Positions 26,186 through 35,708 of a stretch of DNA of 64,000 nt are shown here, one piece after another. The notes beneath the pieces were generated by a model that saw only the letters and a list, made by a program, of their open reading frames with translations, was not told the origin of the DNA and did not search any database. Each line of letters begins with the position of its first letter. The first letter of the stretch is position 1. A program made the translations under genes and the position numbers. Source of the stretch: Streptomyces sp. CHD11. Its GTDB lineage: Bacteria > Actinomycetota > Actinomycetes > Streptomycetales > Streptomycetaceae. The DNA lies in NCBI RefSeq assembly GCF_018638295.1, contig NZ_JABTTS010000010.1, positions 88,845 through 152,844 on the forward strand, read 5' to 3'.

Positions 26186-27916
26186 GTGGATGTAAGCGGC
26201 GGGCGCGGGCAGCCGCGGCCCGGCAACGACGAGTCGGCCGAGCACGCGGGATCCGGGGTCCCGGCCGCCGGCGAAGCCGTCCACGCGTCCGGTGAACACC
26301 CGGAGCCCCCCGCCGGCACGCGTCCCCGAGACACCCCGTCACCCTCTGCCGCGTCCGCCGGCGGCGCCCCGGCGCCGGAGCCGGGCCGTCACGACCGCAA
26401 GGACACGGGAACCGGCACCCCGGCGCAACCCTCTCCCGCCCCCGCAACGCACCACGAGCCCCCGCCCCCGGAAGCGGCCCGCCCGGCCGCCGGCACCGGC
26501 CCTCACGGGCCCGCCGGAACCGGTGCCGCAGGTGAGGGCGCGGGGGCCGGTGTCCCCGGCCGGCGGGCTCCCGTGCCCCGGGGGGACGAGGAGCGTCCGG
26601 TGTCCGGAGAGGGGCGCCACGAGGGGCCCGCGTCCGGTGCGCCGGTGACCCGGCCCGGTGGGCCGGAGGACGACGGCCCTCACGGCGTTCCCGGGCCGCA
26701 GCATGCCGACCGGCCGTTCGCCCACGGCGGCGGCAAGGGGAACCGGCCGCAGCGGCCCGAGGAGCGGCGGCGCGGCGGGCTGCTCATGGGGCGGCCGTTC
26801 GGCGTCCCCGTGTACGTGGCGCCCAGCTGGTTCCTCGTCGCCATCCTCATCACCTGGGTGTTCGGCGGGCAGATCGACCGCGTGCTGCCCGAGCTCGGTG
26901 CCGTCAGCTATCTGGTCTCCCTGTTCTTCGCGGTCGCCTTCTACGCCTCCGTCCTGGTCCACGAGCTCGCCCACACCCTCGCCGCGCTCCGCTTCAAGCT
27001 GCCGGTGCGCCGGATCCAGCTGCAGTTCTTCGGCGGCGTCTCGGAGATCGAGAAGGAGGCCGAGACGCCCGGCCGGGAATTCGTACTGGCGTTCGTCGGT
27101 CCGCTGCTCTCGCTGGTGCTGTCGGGCATCTTCTACCTCGCCCTCCTGGCCGTCGACCCCAGCAGCGTCCCGGGCGTCCTGCTGGCCGGTCTGATGATCT
27201 CCAACCTCATCGTCGCCGTCTTCAACCTGCTGCCCGGTCTCCCGCTCGACGGCGGCCGTATGCTCCGCGCCGTCGTCTGGGCGATCAGCGGCAAGCCGAT
27301 GACCGGTACCGTCGCCGCCGCCTGGGTCGGCCGCGCCCTCGCCGTCGCCGTACTGATCGGCCTGCCGCTGCTGACCCAGTCGGGAGTCCTCGGCTCCGAC
27401 GCCGTGGACAACGTCGGCATGGACACCGTCCTGGACGCCCTGCTCGCCGCCATCCTCGCCGCGATCATCTGGACCGGCGCCGGCAACAGCCTGCGCATGG
27501 CCCGTCTGCGCGAACACCTCCCCGAGCTGCGCGCCCGCAACCTCACCCGCCGCGCGGTGCCGGTCGAGACCGACACACCCCTCTCCGAGGCCCTGCGCCG
27601 CGCCAACGCCTCCGGCGCCCGCGCCCTGGTGGTCGTCGACCCCGACGGCACGCCCCTCTCCCTGGTCCGCGAGGCCGCCATCGTCGGCGTACCGGAACAC
27701 CGCCGGCCCTGGGTCGCGGTCAGCGGACTCGCCCAGGACCTCACCGACGGCATGCGCGTCTCCGCCGAGCTCGCCGGGGAGGACCTGCTGGACGCCCTGC
27801 GCGCCTCACCGGCCACCGAGTACCTCGTGGTCGAGGACACGGGCGAGATCTACGGCGTCCTGTCCGCGGCGGACGTGGAACGCGCCTTCGTCAAGGCGAT
27901 GGCCCGGCCCAGCTGA
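26186..27916 (+). CDS. Site-2 protease family zinc metalloprotease with CBS domains
   Basis: A 576-aa intramembrane protease of the SpoIVFB/Rip3-like group. Residues 1 to about 190 are disordered (Gly/Pro/Ala-rich). The membrane core begins at MGRPFGVPVYVAPSWFLVAILITW. The HExxH zinc motif is in VLVHELAHTLAALRF. The second catalytic motif is NLLPGLPLDGGRMLRA, with the Asp ligand. The last 130 residues form a CBS pair (VVVDPDGTPLSLV and EYLVVEDTGEIYGVLSAADVERAF). It presumably cleaves membrane-anchored regulators, and the CBS pair may sense nucleotides. GTG with GAGGGGA upstream is taken as start. An internal ATG at MGRPFG would drop the disordered part. Confidence 0.9.
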   Translation: MDVSGGRGQPRPGNDESAEHAGSGVPAAGEAVHASGEHPEPPAGTRPRDTPSPSAASAGGAPAPEPGRHDRKDTGTGTPAQPSPAPATHHEPPPPEAARPAAGTGPHGPAGTGAAGEGAGAGVPGRRAPVPRGDEERPVSGEGRHEGPASGAPVTRPGGPEDDGPHGVPGPQHADRPFAHGGGKGNRPQRPEERRRGGLLMGRPFGVPVYVAPSWFLVAILITWVFGGQIDRVLPELGAVSYLVSLFFAVAFYASVLVHELAHTLAALRFKLPVRRIQLQFFGGVSEIEKEAETPGREFVLAFVGPLLSLVLSGIFYLALLAVDPSSVPGVLLAGLMISNLIVAVFNLLPGLPLDGGRMLRAVVWAISGKPMTGTVAAAWVGRALAVAVLIGLPLLTQSGVLGSDAVDNVGMDTVLDALLAAILAAIIWTGAGNSLRMARLREHLPELRARNLTRRAVPVETDTPLSEALRRANASGARALVVVDPDGTPLSLVREAAIVGVPEHRRPWVAVSGLAQDLTDGMRVSAELAGEDLLDALRASPATEYLVVEDTGEIYGVLSAADVERAFVKAMARPS

Positions 27917-28022
27917 GCCGCGCACCCGGCCGCGTGAGCCGCGCACCCGGCCGCGGCGGAACCGCACCCGGTACCCGCGGCCCACCGCCCGCAGCCGGTC
28001 CGGACCGGTCCCGCGGAACCGG

Positions 28023-28028
28023 TAAGCT
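28023..28028 (+). promoter_or_regulatory. -10 box of a probably leaderless trmI transcript
   Basis: TAAGCT lies 6 nt before the ATG at 28035, without a Shine-Dalgarno. Confidence 0.55.
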
Positions 28029-28034
28029 GCTCAC

Positions 28035-28937
28035 ATGTCCGAACCGACCGGTGCCGCCCGCAGGCGCGGGCCCTTCAAGGTCGGGGACCAGGTTCAGCTG
28101 ACCGACCCCAAGGGCCGCCACTACACGTTCACGCTCGAGGCCGGGAAGAATTTCCACACCCACAAGGGTTCCTTCCCCCACGACGAACTGATCGGTGCTC
28201 CCGAGGGCAGCGTCGTCCGCACCACCGGGAACGTCGCCTACCTCGCGCTGCGCCCCCTGCTCCCCGACTATGTCCTGTCCATGCCCCGCGGGGCCGCCGT
28301 CGTCTACCCGAAGGACGCGGGCCAGATCCTCGCCTTCGCCGACATCTTCCCCGGCGCGCGCGTCGTGGAGGCGGGCGTGGGCTCCGGCTCACTCAGCAGC
28401 TTCCTGCTGCGCGCCATCGGCGACCAGGGCATGCTGCACTCCTACGAGCGCCGCGAGGACTTCGCCGACATCGCCCGGCAGAACGTCGAGCGGTACTTCG
28501 GCGGCCCGCACCCCGCCTGGCAGCTGACCGTGGGCGACCTCCAGGACAACCTGTCCGACCCCGACGTCGACCGCGTCATCCTCGACATGCTCGCCCCCTG
28601 GGAGTGCCTGGACGCCGTCTCCAAGGCGCTCGTGCCCGGCGGCATCCTGTGCTGCTACGTCGCCACCACCACCCAGCTCGCCCGGACCGTGGAGTCCATC
28701 CGCGAGATCGGCTGCTTCAACGAGCCGACCTCCTGGGAGTCGATGATCCGCAACTGGCACATCGAGGGCCTCGCCGTCCGCCCGGACCACCGGATGATCG
28801 GCCACACCGGCTTCCTGCTCACCGCCCGCCGCCTCGCCGACGGCGTCGAGCCGCCCATGCGCCGCCGCCGCCCCGCCAAGGGTGCCTACGGCGAGGACTA
28901 CGCCGGGCCCAACGCCGACGGCGGCACCGCCCGCTGA
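28035..28937 (+). CDS. trmI: tRNA (adenine-58-N1)-methyltransferase TrmI
   Basis: A 300-aa class I SAM methyltransferase that makes m1A58 in the tRNA T-loop. The N-terminal substrate domain has AGKNFHTHKGSFPHDELIG. The SAM-binding motif VVEAGVGSGSLSSFLLRAIG is near residues 112-131. The motif LDMLAPWECLD carries the catalytic Asp. The tail (MRRRRPAKGAYGEDYAG) is basic. It normally works as a homotetramer. The gene stands upstream of the proteasome ATPase locus, as in other actinobacteria. A long hairpin follows. Confidence 0.94.
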   Translation: MSEPTGAARRRGPFKVGDQVQLTDPKGRHYTFTLEAGKNFHTHKGSFPHDELIGAPEGSVVRTTGNVAYLALRPLLPDYVLSMPRGAAVVYPKDAGQILAFADIFPGARVVEAGVGSGSLSSFLLRAIGDQGMLHSYERREDFADIARQNVERYFGGPHPAWQLTVGDLQDNLSDPDVDRVILDMLAPWECLDAVSKALVPGGILCCYVATTTQLARTVESIREIGCFNEPTSWESMIRNWHIEGLAVRPDHRMIGHTGFLLTARRLADGVEPPMRRRRPAKGAYGEDYAGPNADGGTAR

Positions 28938-28960
28938 CCCGCCCGCCGGCCCGGCAACCC

Positions 28961-29016
28961 ATGGGCGCCGTGCCGCAGTTCCCCGCAATCGCCCGGAACT
29001 GCGGCACGGCGCCCAT
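28961..29016 (+). terminator. Very long hairpin after trmI
   Basis: A perfect 22-bp stem (28961-28982 with 28995-29016) encloses a 12-nt loop, 24 nt after the trmI stop. It is the longest uninterrupted stem noticed in the window. It most likely terminates trmI and insulates the secreted-protein gene downstream. Confidence 0.8.
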
Positions 29017-29186
29017 CGCGTTGACACGGCGACCGGCCGGCGCGGAACCACCCGGCCCCCCACCGGAGCCGCCCGCCCCGCCGTCCCCTGCACCGAAACC
29101 GCACACCCCGCCGTTCCCTCCGGACTGTGACGTGTGGCACGATGCTGGCCATCCCACCGGCACAGCCCTCACGGGAGACACTCCTA

Positions 29187-29765
29187 GTGCAGCCTTCCGC
29201 CGTCCCGGAGCTCGCCCACACCCACGCACGTCCGATCCACTGGGTGGCCACCGCCACGGCCCTCGCCGGTGTCGTGGCCCTCTCCTCGGTACTGGGCCCC
29301 GGCCCCGCGAAGGCGGCCCCGCCGCCCGGACCGCAGACGAAGAGCGCTCCGGCGCCCCTCTCCACGCCCGACTCGGCGGACGTCGAGTTCCCCCTCGAGT
29401 GCGGTCCGGTGAAGGTGGTCGTGAAGGAGAAGGCGTCCGGCGACCTCGACGGCGACGGGCTGCCTGAGACCGTGGCGGTGGTGCACTGCGACTCCCCGAT
29501 GGGCACCCCGCCCGACGGCGTCTACGTCGTCACCCGGGCCGCCGGCAGCAGCGAACCACGCGTGGTGGCCACTCTCGCCGACCCCGAGGACCGCACCAAC
29601 GTCGACGACTTCGCCGTTCGCGACGGCGAAGTCCACGCCACCCTGTTCGGCTACTCGTCCGCCGATGTGCCCAATTGCTGTCCCGACGTGCGCGAGAGCG
29701 TGAAATGGGGGTGGGAGAACGGCGCGTTCGTGCGGTCCACCCCCTCCGACGCCAGGAGCGTGTGA
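29187..29765 (+). CDS. Conserved hypothetical secreted protein
   Basis: A 192-aa exported protein of unknown function. A hydrophobic signal segment (HWVATATALAGVVALSSVLGPG) ends at PAKA, with a likely cleavage site after Ala. The mature part has a DLDGDGLPETVAVVHCDS stretch resembling FG-GAP/VCBS calcium-binding loops, then four Cys overall (CGPV, HCDS, NCCPD) that could form disulfides. The GTG at 29187 is chosen, with GGGAG about 9 nt upstream. It converges on the ferredoxin gene and lies inside the proteasome neighbourhood without obvious functional link. Confidence 0.75.
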   Translation: MQPSAVPELAHTHARPIHWVATATALAGVVALSSVLGPGPAKAAPPPGPQTKSAPAPLSTPDSADVEFPLECGPVKVVVKEKASGDLDGDGLPETVAVVHCDSPMGTPPDGVYVVTRAAGSSEPRVVATLADPEDRTNVDDFAVRDGEVHATLFGYSSADVPNCCPDVRESVKWGWENGAFVRSTPSDARSV

Positions 29766-29766
29766 C

Positions 29767-29792
29767 CCGCAGGCCCACGCGCGGGCGTGCGG
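29767..29792 (+). terminator. Hairpin after the secreted-protein gene
   Basis: CCGCA/TGCGG (29767-29771 with 29788-29792) plus an inner GCCC/GGGC pair form a stem with one mismatch, directly after the stop codon. Confidence 0.45.
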
Positions 29793-29812
29793 AACGGCGC
29801 GCACACCGGGGT

Positions 29813-29856
29813 GTGACCGGTCAACCGGCCGTGCCGCACGGTGCCGTGCCGGTCAC
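29813..29856. terminator. Inverted repeat at the convergent end of the ferredoxin gene
   Basis: GTGACCGG (29813-29820) and CCGGTCAC (29849-29856) can pair around a GC-rich loop with further self-complementarity. The right arm overlaps the ferredoxin stop codon. A shared terminator for the convergent genes is plausible. Confidence 0.4.
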
Positions 29857-30158
29857 CCGGCGTCCGGCCCGTACACCTCGGCGCTGTCCGAAACCCGGCG
29901 GACATGGATGCACTCGCCCGGACACTCCTTCGCGGAGTCGATCACATCGGTGAGAAGCGGCAGTGGTACGGGCGTTGTGGCCCCCTTGGCCTGCAGCAAC
30001 TCGTCCTGTGGGCTCTTCACATAGGCCAGACCGTCGATGTCCAGCTCGAACACCTCGGGCGCGTACTGGACGCAGATGCCGTCGCCGGTACACAGATCCT
30101 GGTCGATCCAGACCTCCAGGGCCTCGCCGACGACTTCCGCCTCCTGCTGCACGCTCAT
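29853..30158 (-). CDS. Small ferredoxin
   Basis: A 101-aa electron carrier. It has four Cys in CTGDGIC (23-29) and CPGECI (about 79-84). The Cx5C spacing and the single C-terminal CPxEC fit the 3Fe-4S/4Fe-4S ferredoxins that serve P450s and other monooxygenases in Streptomyces. The DQDLCTGDGICVQYAPEVFELD and CPGECIHV contexts are typical. The partner enzyme is unknown; the nearest P450 is 24 kb away. The ATG at 30158 is used, but AGGAG is only 2 nt from it. A GTG two codons later has better spacing (8 nt) and could be the real start. The gene is divergent from arc. Confidence 0.88.
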   Translation of the reverse strand: MSVQQEAEVVGEALEVWIDQDLCTGDGICVQYAPEVFELDIDGLAYVKSPQDELLQAKGATTPVPLPLLTDVIDSAKECPGECIHVRRVSDSAEVYGPDAG

Positions 30159-30227
30159 CTCTCCTGCCGTTTCCTGCGTCGAACCGAACGGGAATCCGGC
30201 CAGCTCTGACGGGTGTTGAACACTTCG

Positions 30228-30233
30228 ACCCTA
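30228..30233 (-). promoter_or_regulatory. Candidate -10 of the ferredoxin gene
   Basis: Read on the minus strand this is TAGGGT within GGTAGGGTC. The same nonamer occurs at 30358-30366 on the plus strand before arc, which suggests two divergent promoters of similar type. The palindrome GTGTTGAACAC at 30213-30223 lies at the expected start site. Confidence 0.4.
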
Positions 30234-30359
30234 CCTTCGCCTGGGTTCCAATCATCTTCGATGGGTATTCCCCTGGCGTGAGGGAGAGCGCAAGGGTGAA
30301 GATCGGACACACCCCGACCGTCTTTGTGATCTAGGGGTTTCAATCGACACCCGCCCAGG

Positions 30360-30365
30360 TAGGGT
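30360..30365 (+). promoter_or_regulatory. Candidate -10 of arc
   Basis: TAGGGT, about 38 nt before the arc start codon. No clear -35 (GTTTCA 17 nt upstream is weak). Confidence 0.4.
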
Positions 30366-30403
30366 CTGGAAGCGTCCAGCTCCCCTTGGAGGAGGTGAGG
30401 ACC

Positions 30404-32170
30404 GTGGCAGCCCACGACGACGACATGAACCGCGGCATCCGCCCGGGTCGCGGGTCCGAGGACCCGGCCGGGCAGATCGCCTACCTTGAGCAGGAGATCG
30501 CCGTCCTGCGACGTAAGCTCGCCGACTCTCCGCGACACACGAGAATTCTCGAAGAGCGGATCGTCGAGCTGCAGACCAATCTGGCCGGCGTGTCCGCCCA
30601 GAACGAACGACTGGCGGGCACGCTCCGTGAGGCCCGCGACCAGATCGTGGCCCTCAAGGAGGAGGTCGACCGGCTCGCACAGCCCCCGGCCGGCTTCGGC
30701 GTGTTCCTCACGGCGAACGAGGACGGCACGGCCGACATCTTCACCGGCGGCCGGAAGCTGCGGGTGAACGTGAGCCCGAGCGTCGAGCTCGGGGAGCTCA
30801 GGCGCGGCCAGGAAGTGATGCTCAACGAAGCGCTCAACGTGGTCGAGGCCATGAAGTACGAGCGCGTCGGCGACATCGTCACCCTCAAGGAGATCCTGGA
30901 GGACGGAGAGCGCGCCCTGGTGGTCGGGCACACCGACGAGGAACGGGTGGTGCGGCTCGCCGAGCCGCTGCTGGACGTCACCATCCGCCCCGGCGACGCC
31001 CTGCTCATGGAGCCCCGCTCGGGCTACGTCTACGAGGTCGTGCCCAAGAGCGAGGTCGAGGAGCTGGTCCTCGAGGAAGTACCCGACATCGGTTACGAGC
31101 AGATCGGCGGCCTCGGCGGCCAGATCGAGGCCATCCGCGACGCGGTCGAGCTGCCGTACCTCTACCCGGACCTGTTCAAGGAGCATGAGCTGCGGCCGCC
31201 CAAGGGCGTGCTGCTGTACGGACCCCCCGGATGCGGCAAGACGCTCATCGCCAAGGCCGTCGCGAACTCGCTGGCCAAGAAGGTCGCGGAGGTCACCGGC
31301 GTGGCCGCCGGCAAGAGCTTCTTCCTCAACATCAAGGGCCCCGAGCTGCTGAACAAGTACGTCGGTGAGACCGAGCGGCAGATCCGCCTGGTCTTCCAGC
31401 GGGCCCGGGAGAAGGCCAGCGAGGGCACCCCCGTCATCGTCTTCTTCGACGAGATGGAGTCCCTCTTCCGTACCCGTGGCTCCGGTGTCAGCTCGGACGT
31501 GGAGAACACCATCGTCCCGCAGCTGCTCGCCGAGATCGACGGCGTGGAAGGCCTGCAGAACGTGGTCGTGATCGGTGCCTCCAACCGTGAGGACATGATC
31601 GACCCCGCCATCCTGCGGCCCGGCCGGCTGGACGTCAAGATCAAGATCGAGCGTCCGGACGCCGAGGCGGCCAAGGACATCTTCGGCAAGTACCTCACCG
31701 AACGCCTCCCGCTGCACGGTGACGACCTCACCGAGCACGGCGGCGACAGGTCCATGACGGTCCAGAGCATGATCCAGACCGCGGTGGAACAGATGTACGC
31801 CGAATCCGAGGAGAACCGCTTCCTGGAAGTCACCTACGCCAATGGCGACAAGGAAGTCCTGTACTTCAAGGACTTCAATTCCGGCGCCATGATCGAGAAC
31901 ATCGTGGGCCGCGCCAAGAAGATGGCGATCAAGGACTTCCTGGAGAAGACCCAGAAGGGCCTGCGCGTCTCTCACCTCCTCCAGGCCTGCGTGGACGAGT
32001 TCAAGGAGAACGAGGACCTGCCCAACACCACCAACCCGGACGACTGGGCCCGCATTTCCGGAAAGAAGGGCGAGCGGATCGTGTACATCCGTACGCTCAT
32101 CACCGGAAAGCAGGGAGCGGACACCGGACGCTCCATCGACACAGTGGCCAATACCGGTCAGTACCTGTAA
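30404..32170 (+). CDS. arc: Proteasome-associated AAA+ ATPase (ARC/Mpa)
   Basis: A 588-aa unfoldase that recruits pupylated proteins and feeds them to the 20S proteasome. The N-terminal coiled coil ([17 protein letters not shown] to [13 protein letters not shown], about 22-95) binds Pup. OB-fold domains follow to about 230. The AAA module has Walker A GPPGCGKT, Walker [13 protein letters not shown] and the second-region RPGRLDVKI. It ends GQYL, fitting the HbYX-like tail that docks and opens the proteasome gate. The GTG at 30404 lies 8 nt after AGGAGG. GTG at 30395 is an in-frame alternative. Cytosolic hexamer. Confidence 0.97.
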   Translation: MAAHDDDMNRGIRPGRGSEDPAGQIAYLEQEIAVLRRKLADSPRHTRILEERIVELQTNLAGVSAQNERLAGTLREARDQIVALKEEVDRLAQPPAGFGVFLTANEDGTADIFTGGRKLRVNVSPSVELGELRRGQEVMLNEALNVVEAMKYERVGDIVTLKEILEDGERALVVGHTDEERVVRLAEPLLDVTIRPGDALLMEPRSGYVYEVVPKSEVEELVLEEVPDIGYEQIGGLGGQIEAIRDAVELPYLYPDLFKEHELRPPKGVLLYGPPGCGKTLIAKAVANSLAKKVAEVTGVAAGKSFFLNIKGPELLNKYVGETERQIRLVFQRAREKASEGTPVIVFFDEMESLFRTRGSGVSSDVENTIVPQLLAEIDGVEGLQNVVVIGASNREDMIDPAILRPGRLDVKIKIERPDAEAAKDIFGKYLTERLPLHGDDLTEHGGDRSMTVQSMIQTAVEQMYAESEENRFLEVTYANGDKEVLYFKDFNSGAMIENIVGRAKKMAIKDFLEKTQKGLRVSHLLQACVDEFKENEDLPNTTNPDDWARISGKKGERIVYIRTLITGKQGADTGRSIDTVANTGQYL

Positions 32171-32179
32171 AAGCCAGGG

Positions 32180-32223
32180 CGGCTGCGGGTGCCCCTCAGC
32201 GGGTACCCGCAGCCGACTGTTTT
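32180..32223 (+). terminator. Terminator between arc and dop
   Basis: An 11-bp perfect stem (32180-32190 with 32205-32215) with extra inner pairing, followed by ACTGTTTT. It separates arc from dop, so dop should have its own promoter in 32224-32403. Confidence 0.7.
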
Positions 32224-32403
32224 CCGGCGCCACGGCTGGAGCACAGCAATGACGCAAATGATCTCCCCACCAGGGCGAAGGCGTTCTAGGCTCGTCCGTA
32301 CCGCCGAGTCGCGCTGTGCGGGGACGGGCACCGCACACGCACCGGAGCGCCAGCGGTACAGCAGCGCCCCCGACCGGGGACGCCGCCGGGCAAGGAGGGC
32401 CGC

Positions 32404-33915
32404 ATGACTGTACGGCGAGTAATGGGCATCGAGACGGAGTACGGGATCTCCGTGCCCGGCCACCCCAACGCCAATGCCATGCTCACCTCGTCCCAGATCG
32501 TGAACGCCTACGCGGCGGCGATGCACCGGGCCCGCCGGGCCCGCTGGGACTTCGAGGAGGAGAACCCGCTGCGGGACGCGCGAGGCTTCGACCTCGCCAG
32601 GGAGACCGCCGACGCCAGCCAGCTCACCGACGAGGACATCGGCCTGGCCAACGTCATCCTGACCAACGGCGCGCGGCTCTACGTCGACCACGCCCACCCC
32701 GAGTACAGCTCCCCCGAGGTCACCAATCCGCGCGACGCCGTGCTCTGGGACAAGGCCGGCGAACGCATCATGGCCGAGGCCGCGGACCGGGCCGCGCAGC
32801 TGCCCGGCGCCCAGCCGATCCACCTCTACAAGAACAACACCGACAACAAGGGCGCCTCCTACGGGACGCACGAGAACTACCTGATGAAGCGGGAGACCCC
32901 CTTCTCGGACATCGTGCGCCACCTGACGCCGTTCTTCGTCTCCCGCCAGGTCTTCACCGGCGCCGGCCGCGTGGGCATCGGCCAGGACGGCCACGAGCAC
33001 GGCTTCCAGCTCAGTCAGCGCGCGGACTACTTCGAGGTCGAGGTGGGCCTGGAGACGACGCTGAAGCGGCCCATCATCAACACGCGTGACGAACCGCACG
33101 CGGACGCGGAGAAGTACCGGCGGCTGCATGTGATCATCGGCGACGCCAACCTGTCGGAGATCTCGACGTATCTGAAGCTGGGCACGACGGCACTGGTGCT
33201 GTCCATGATCGAGGACGGGTTCATCGCGGTGGACCTCGCGGTCGACCAGCCGGTACGGACGCTGCACCAGGTGTCGCACGACCCGTCCCTGAAACGGCTC
33301 GTCACCCTGCGCAGCGGGCGGACGCTCACCGCGGTGCAGCTCCAGATGGAGTACTTCGAGCTGGCCCGCAAGTACGTGGAGGAGCGGTTCGGGGCCGACG
33401 CGGACGAGCAGACCAGGGATGTGCTCGTGCGCTGGGAGGACACGCTCACGCGACTGGAGAGCGACCCGATGAGCCTGGCCGGCGAGCTGGACTGGGTCGC
33501 CAAGCGGGAGCTCATGGAGGGCTACCGGCGCCGGGACGGGCTTGACTGGGACGCCCCCCGGCTGCACCTGGTGGACCTCCAGTACGCCGACGTCCGTGCC
33601 GAGAAGGGTCTCTACAACCGTCTGGTGGCCCGTGGGCGGATGAAGCGGCTGCTGGAGGAGGGAGACGTCGAGCGGGCCCGTACGGCGCCTCCTGAGGACA
33701 CCCGGGCGTACTTCCGCGGACGGTGCCTGGAGCAGTACGCGGACGACGTCGCGGCGGCCTCCTGGGACTCGGTGATCTTCGATCTTCCCGGCCGGGACTC
33801 GCTCCAGCGGGTCCCAACCCTGGAACCGCTTCGCGGAACGCGTAATCACGTCAAGGAGCTCCTGGACCGCTGCCGCACGGCGGAAGACCTGGTCAGGGTC
33901 TTGTCAGGGAACTGA
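32404..33915 (+). CDS. dop: Deamidase/depupylase of Pup
   Basis: A 503-aa enzyme of the glutamine-synthetase-like carboxylate-amine fold. It converts the C-terminal Gln of Pup to Glu and removes Pup from substrates. The start [19 protein letters not shown] carries the nucleotide/metal-binding Glu residues. The insert at about residues 37-80 ([26 protein letters not shown]) is the Dop-loop missing in PafA. Further shared motifs are [32 protein letters not shown] and [26 protein letters not shown] with AAGGAGGG upstream. It is paired with pup downstream. Confidence 0.97.
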   Translation: MTVRRVMGIETEYGISVPGHPNANAMLTSSQIVNAYAAAMHRARRARWDFEEENPLRDARGFDLARETADASQLTDEDIGLANVILTNGARLYVDHAHPEYSSPEVTNPRDAVLWDKAGERIMAEAADRAAQLPGAQPIHLYKNNTDNKGASYGTHENYLMKRETPFSDIVRHLTPFFVSRQVFTGAGRVGIGQDGHEHGFQLSQRADYFEVEVGLETTLKRPIINTRDEPHADAEKYRRLHVIIGDANLSEISTYLKLGTTALVLSMIEDGFIAVDLAVDQPVRTLHQVSHDPSLKRLVTLRSGRTLTAVQLQMEYFELARKYVEERFGADADEQTRDVLVRWEDTLTRLESDPMSLAGELDWVAKRELMEGYRRRDGLDWDAPRLHLVDLQYADVRAEKGLYNRLVARGRMKRLLEEGDVERARTAPPEDTRAYFRGRCLEQYADDVAAASWDSVIFDLPGRDSLQRVPTLEPLRGTRNHVKELLDRCRTAEDLVRVLSGN

Positions 33916-34091
33916 GCAGGCACCGGGGTACCCGGGAAGGCCGGCCGGACAGGGTGGAAATCGCCCGGTCCGGGAATCATCGAGATGGTCCCCGTACGTT
34001 GGAGCAACTGCGGGGGCATTGTCGGACCCGGCGAGTAGGGTCTGATCTTGACCGAGCAACTGTGTCGGGCGAACCGAGCGGGGTGAGGGTG

Positions 34092-34310
34092 ATGGCGACC
34101 AAGGACACCGGCGGCGGACAGCAGAAGGCCACCCGGTCCACGGAGGAGGTCGAGGAGCAGGCGGCGGAGACGCAGGCTTCCGAGGATCTCCAGGAGCGTC
34201 AGGAAAAGCTGAGCGAGGACGTGGACGACGTCCTGGACGAGATCGACGACGTGCTCGAGTCCAACGCTGAGGATTTCGTGAGGTCCTTCGTTCAGAAGGG
34301 TGGGCAGTAA
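34092..34310 (+). CDS. pup: Prokaryotic ubiquitin-like protein Pup
   Basis: A 72-aa disordered protein modifier. It starts MATKDTGGGQQKATR, has the coiled-coil-forming Arc-binding helix (EDLQERQEKLSEDVDDVLDEIDDVLESNAEDFVRSF) and ends FVQKGGQ. The terminal GGQ must be deamidated by Dop before PafA ligates it to lysines. The protein is strongly acidic, as usual. ATG at 34092 after GAGGGTG; an immediately preceding in-frame GTG would add one residue. The gene is followed by the endonuclease VII-like gene after 44 nt. Confidence 0.96.
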   Translation: MATKDTGGGQQKATRSTEEVEEQAAETQASEDLQERQEKLSEDVDDVLDEIDDVLESNAEDFVRSFVQKGGQ

Positions 34311-34354
34311 GCCCATTGTTCCTTCGACTTGAAGGTCGGGTCGGGAAACTCCAA

Positions 34355-34843
34355 GTGAACCAGGAGTCGGACGCGAAGCGCTGTTCACGCTGCAGACAGC
34401 GGCTGCCGAGTGCGGCCTCCGCGAGTAGCAAGGCGATGTCCGACGGTCTCCAGGCGTACTGCCGGGAATGCTCCGCTGAGCACTGCCGGCAGCGTCAGGA
34501 GGCCAAGGGGAGGAAGGTCCGGGAGAAGGTGTCGGTCCCGTCGGCGGAACGGAGTCGGATCAGCTACTCCAGGCGCAAGTACGGGCTGACACCGGAGGAC
34601 TTGGACGTGCTGGTGGCGGAACAGCAGGGCATCTGTCGCAGATGCCCTGCCGCCCCGGTTGAGCACGTGGATCACTGCCACGAGACGGGTAGGGTCCGTG
34701 GCGTACTGTGCTCCAGCCGCAACGCGGCGCTGGGGCAGTTCAAGGATCGGCCCGATGCCATAAGGCGGGCTGCCGCATACGTGGAAGGAATCGCGTGGAA
34801 GCCAACACTCGTAGCACCGGGCGTCTACCGGCTGCCTTCCTGA
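34355..34843 (+). CDS. Endonuclease VII-like (His-Me finger) protein between pup and prcB
   Basis: A 162-aa protein. The N-terminal part has a CSRC...CREC zinc-ribbon-like pair. The C-terminal part resembles the recombination endonuclease VII domain: [27 protein letters not shown]...[12 protein letters not shown]. In that family the last segment usually has CxxC; here it is CSSR, so one zinc ligand is missing and activity is uncertain. The HVDHCH catalytic centre is intact. The GTG at 34355 is tentative; a TTG at 34316 is possible. The 3' end overlaps the start of prcB by 49 nt. As I recall, Streptomyces commonly keep a gene here. Role in pupylation unknown. Confidence 0.8.
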   Translation: MNQESDAKRCSRCRQRLPSAASASSKAMSDGLQAYCRECSAEHCRQRQEAKGRKVREKVSVPSAERSRISYSRRKYGLTPEDLDVLVAEQQGICRRCPAAPVEHVDHCHETGRVRGVLCSSRNAALGQFKDRPDAIRRAAAYVEGIAWKPTLVAPGVYRLPS

Positions 34844-35640
34844 CGCCGGGCTCTTCTTCCTTCATGGATTTCCTCTCCGAGCAGCAGCCGGAACTGCTGC
34901 CGGGCAAGAGGACGTTGCCGCCCGTGAAGGGCGTGATCGAGGCGCCGCACGGGACGACGATCGTGGCGGTGTCCTTCCCCGGCGGGGTCGTGCTCGCCGG
35001 TGACCGGCGGGCCACCATGGGGAACGTCATCGCGCAGCGGGACATCGAGAAGGTGTTCCCGGCGGACGAGTACTCGGCGGTGGGGATCGCCGGTACGGCC
35101 GGGCTGGCCGTGGAGATGGTGAAGCTGTTCCAGCTGGAGCTGGAGCACTTCGAGAAGGTCGAGGGCGCGCAGCTGTCGCTGGAGGGCAAGGCGAACCGGC
35201 TGTCGACGATGATCCGCTCGAATCTGGGCATGGCGATGCAGGGGCTGGCCGTCGTTCCGCTGTTCGCCGGGTACGACGTGGACCGTGAGAAGGGGCGCAT
35301 CTTCTCCTACGACGTCACGGGCGGGCGTTCGGAGGAGCAGGGGTACGCCGCGACCGGTTCCGGGTCGGTCTTCGCGCGCGGTGCGATGAAGAAGCTCTTC
35401 CGGAGCGATCTGACCGAGGCCGAGGCCACCACGCTGGTGGTGCAGGCGCTGTACGACGCGGCAGACGACGACTCGGCAACCGGTGGTCCCGATGTCGCCC
35501 GCCGGATCTATCCGATCGTCACGGTGATCACCGAGGACGGCTTCCGCCGGCTCACCGAGGACGAGGGTTCCGGTATCGCCCGGTCCGTGCTGGAGCGGCG
35601 GATGGAGCAGCCGGACGGTCCGCGGGCCTCGCTGCTGTAG
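34795..35640 (+). CDS. prcB: Proteasome beta subunit
   Basis: A 281-aa precursor of the catalytic 20S subunit. A 53-residue propeptide ([15 protein letters not shown] to IEAPHG) is removed to expose Thr54 in [13 protein letters not shown], the active-site nucleophile. [12 protein letters not shown] and [28 protein letters not shown] are family landmarks, and the length equals the S. coelicolor protein as I know it. The GTG at 34795 has AAGGA 5 nt upstream and lies inside the endonuclease VII-like gene in another frame, so expression of the two is probably linked. It forms the beta rings of the cytosolic proteasome. Confidence 0.96.
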   Translation: MEANTRSTGRLPAAFLTPGSSSFMDFLSEQQPELLPGKRTLPPVKGVIEAPHGTTIVAVSFPGGVVLAGDRRATMGNVIAQRDIEKVFPADEYSAVGIAGTAGLAVEMVKLFQLELEHFEKVEGAQLSLEGKANRLSTMIRSNLGMAMQGLAVVPLFAGYDVDREKGRIFSYDVTGGRSEEQGYAATGSGSVFARGAMKKLFRSDLTEAEATTLVVQALYDAADDDSATGGPDVARRIYPIVTVITEDGFRRLTEDEGSGIARSVLERRMEQPDGPRASLL

Positions 35641-35708
35641 GCCGCGGGCGGGTTGTTCGGTTGTTCCAGGGTGGTCCAGTGACTTCGACAGAAAGGGACG
35701 GATAACCG

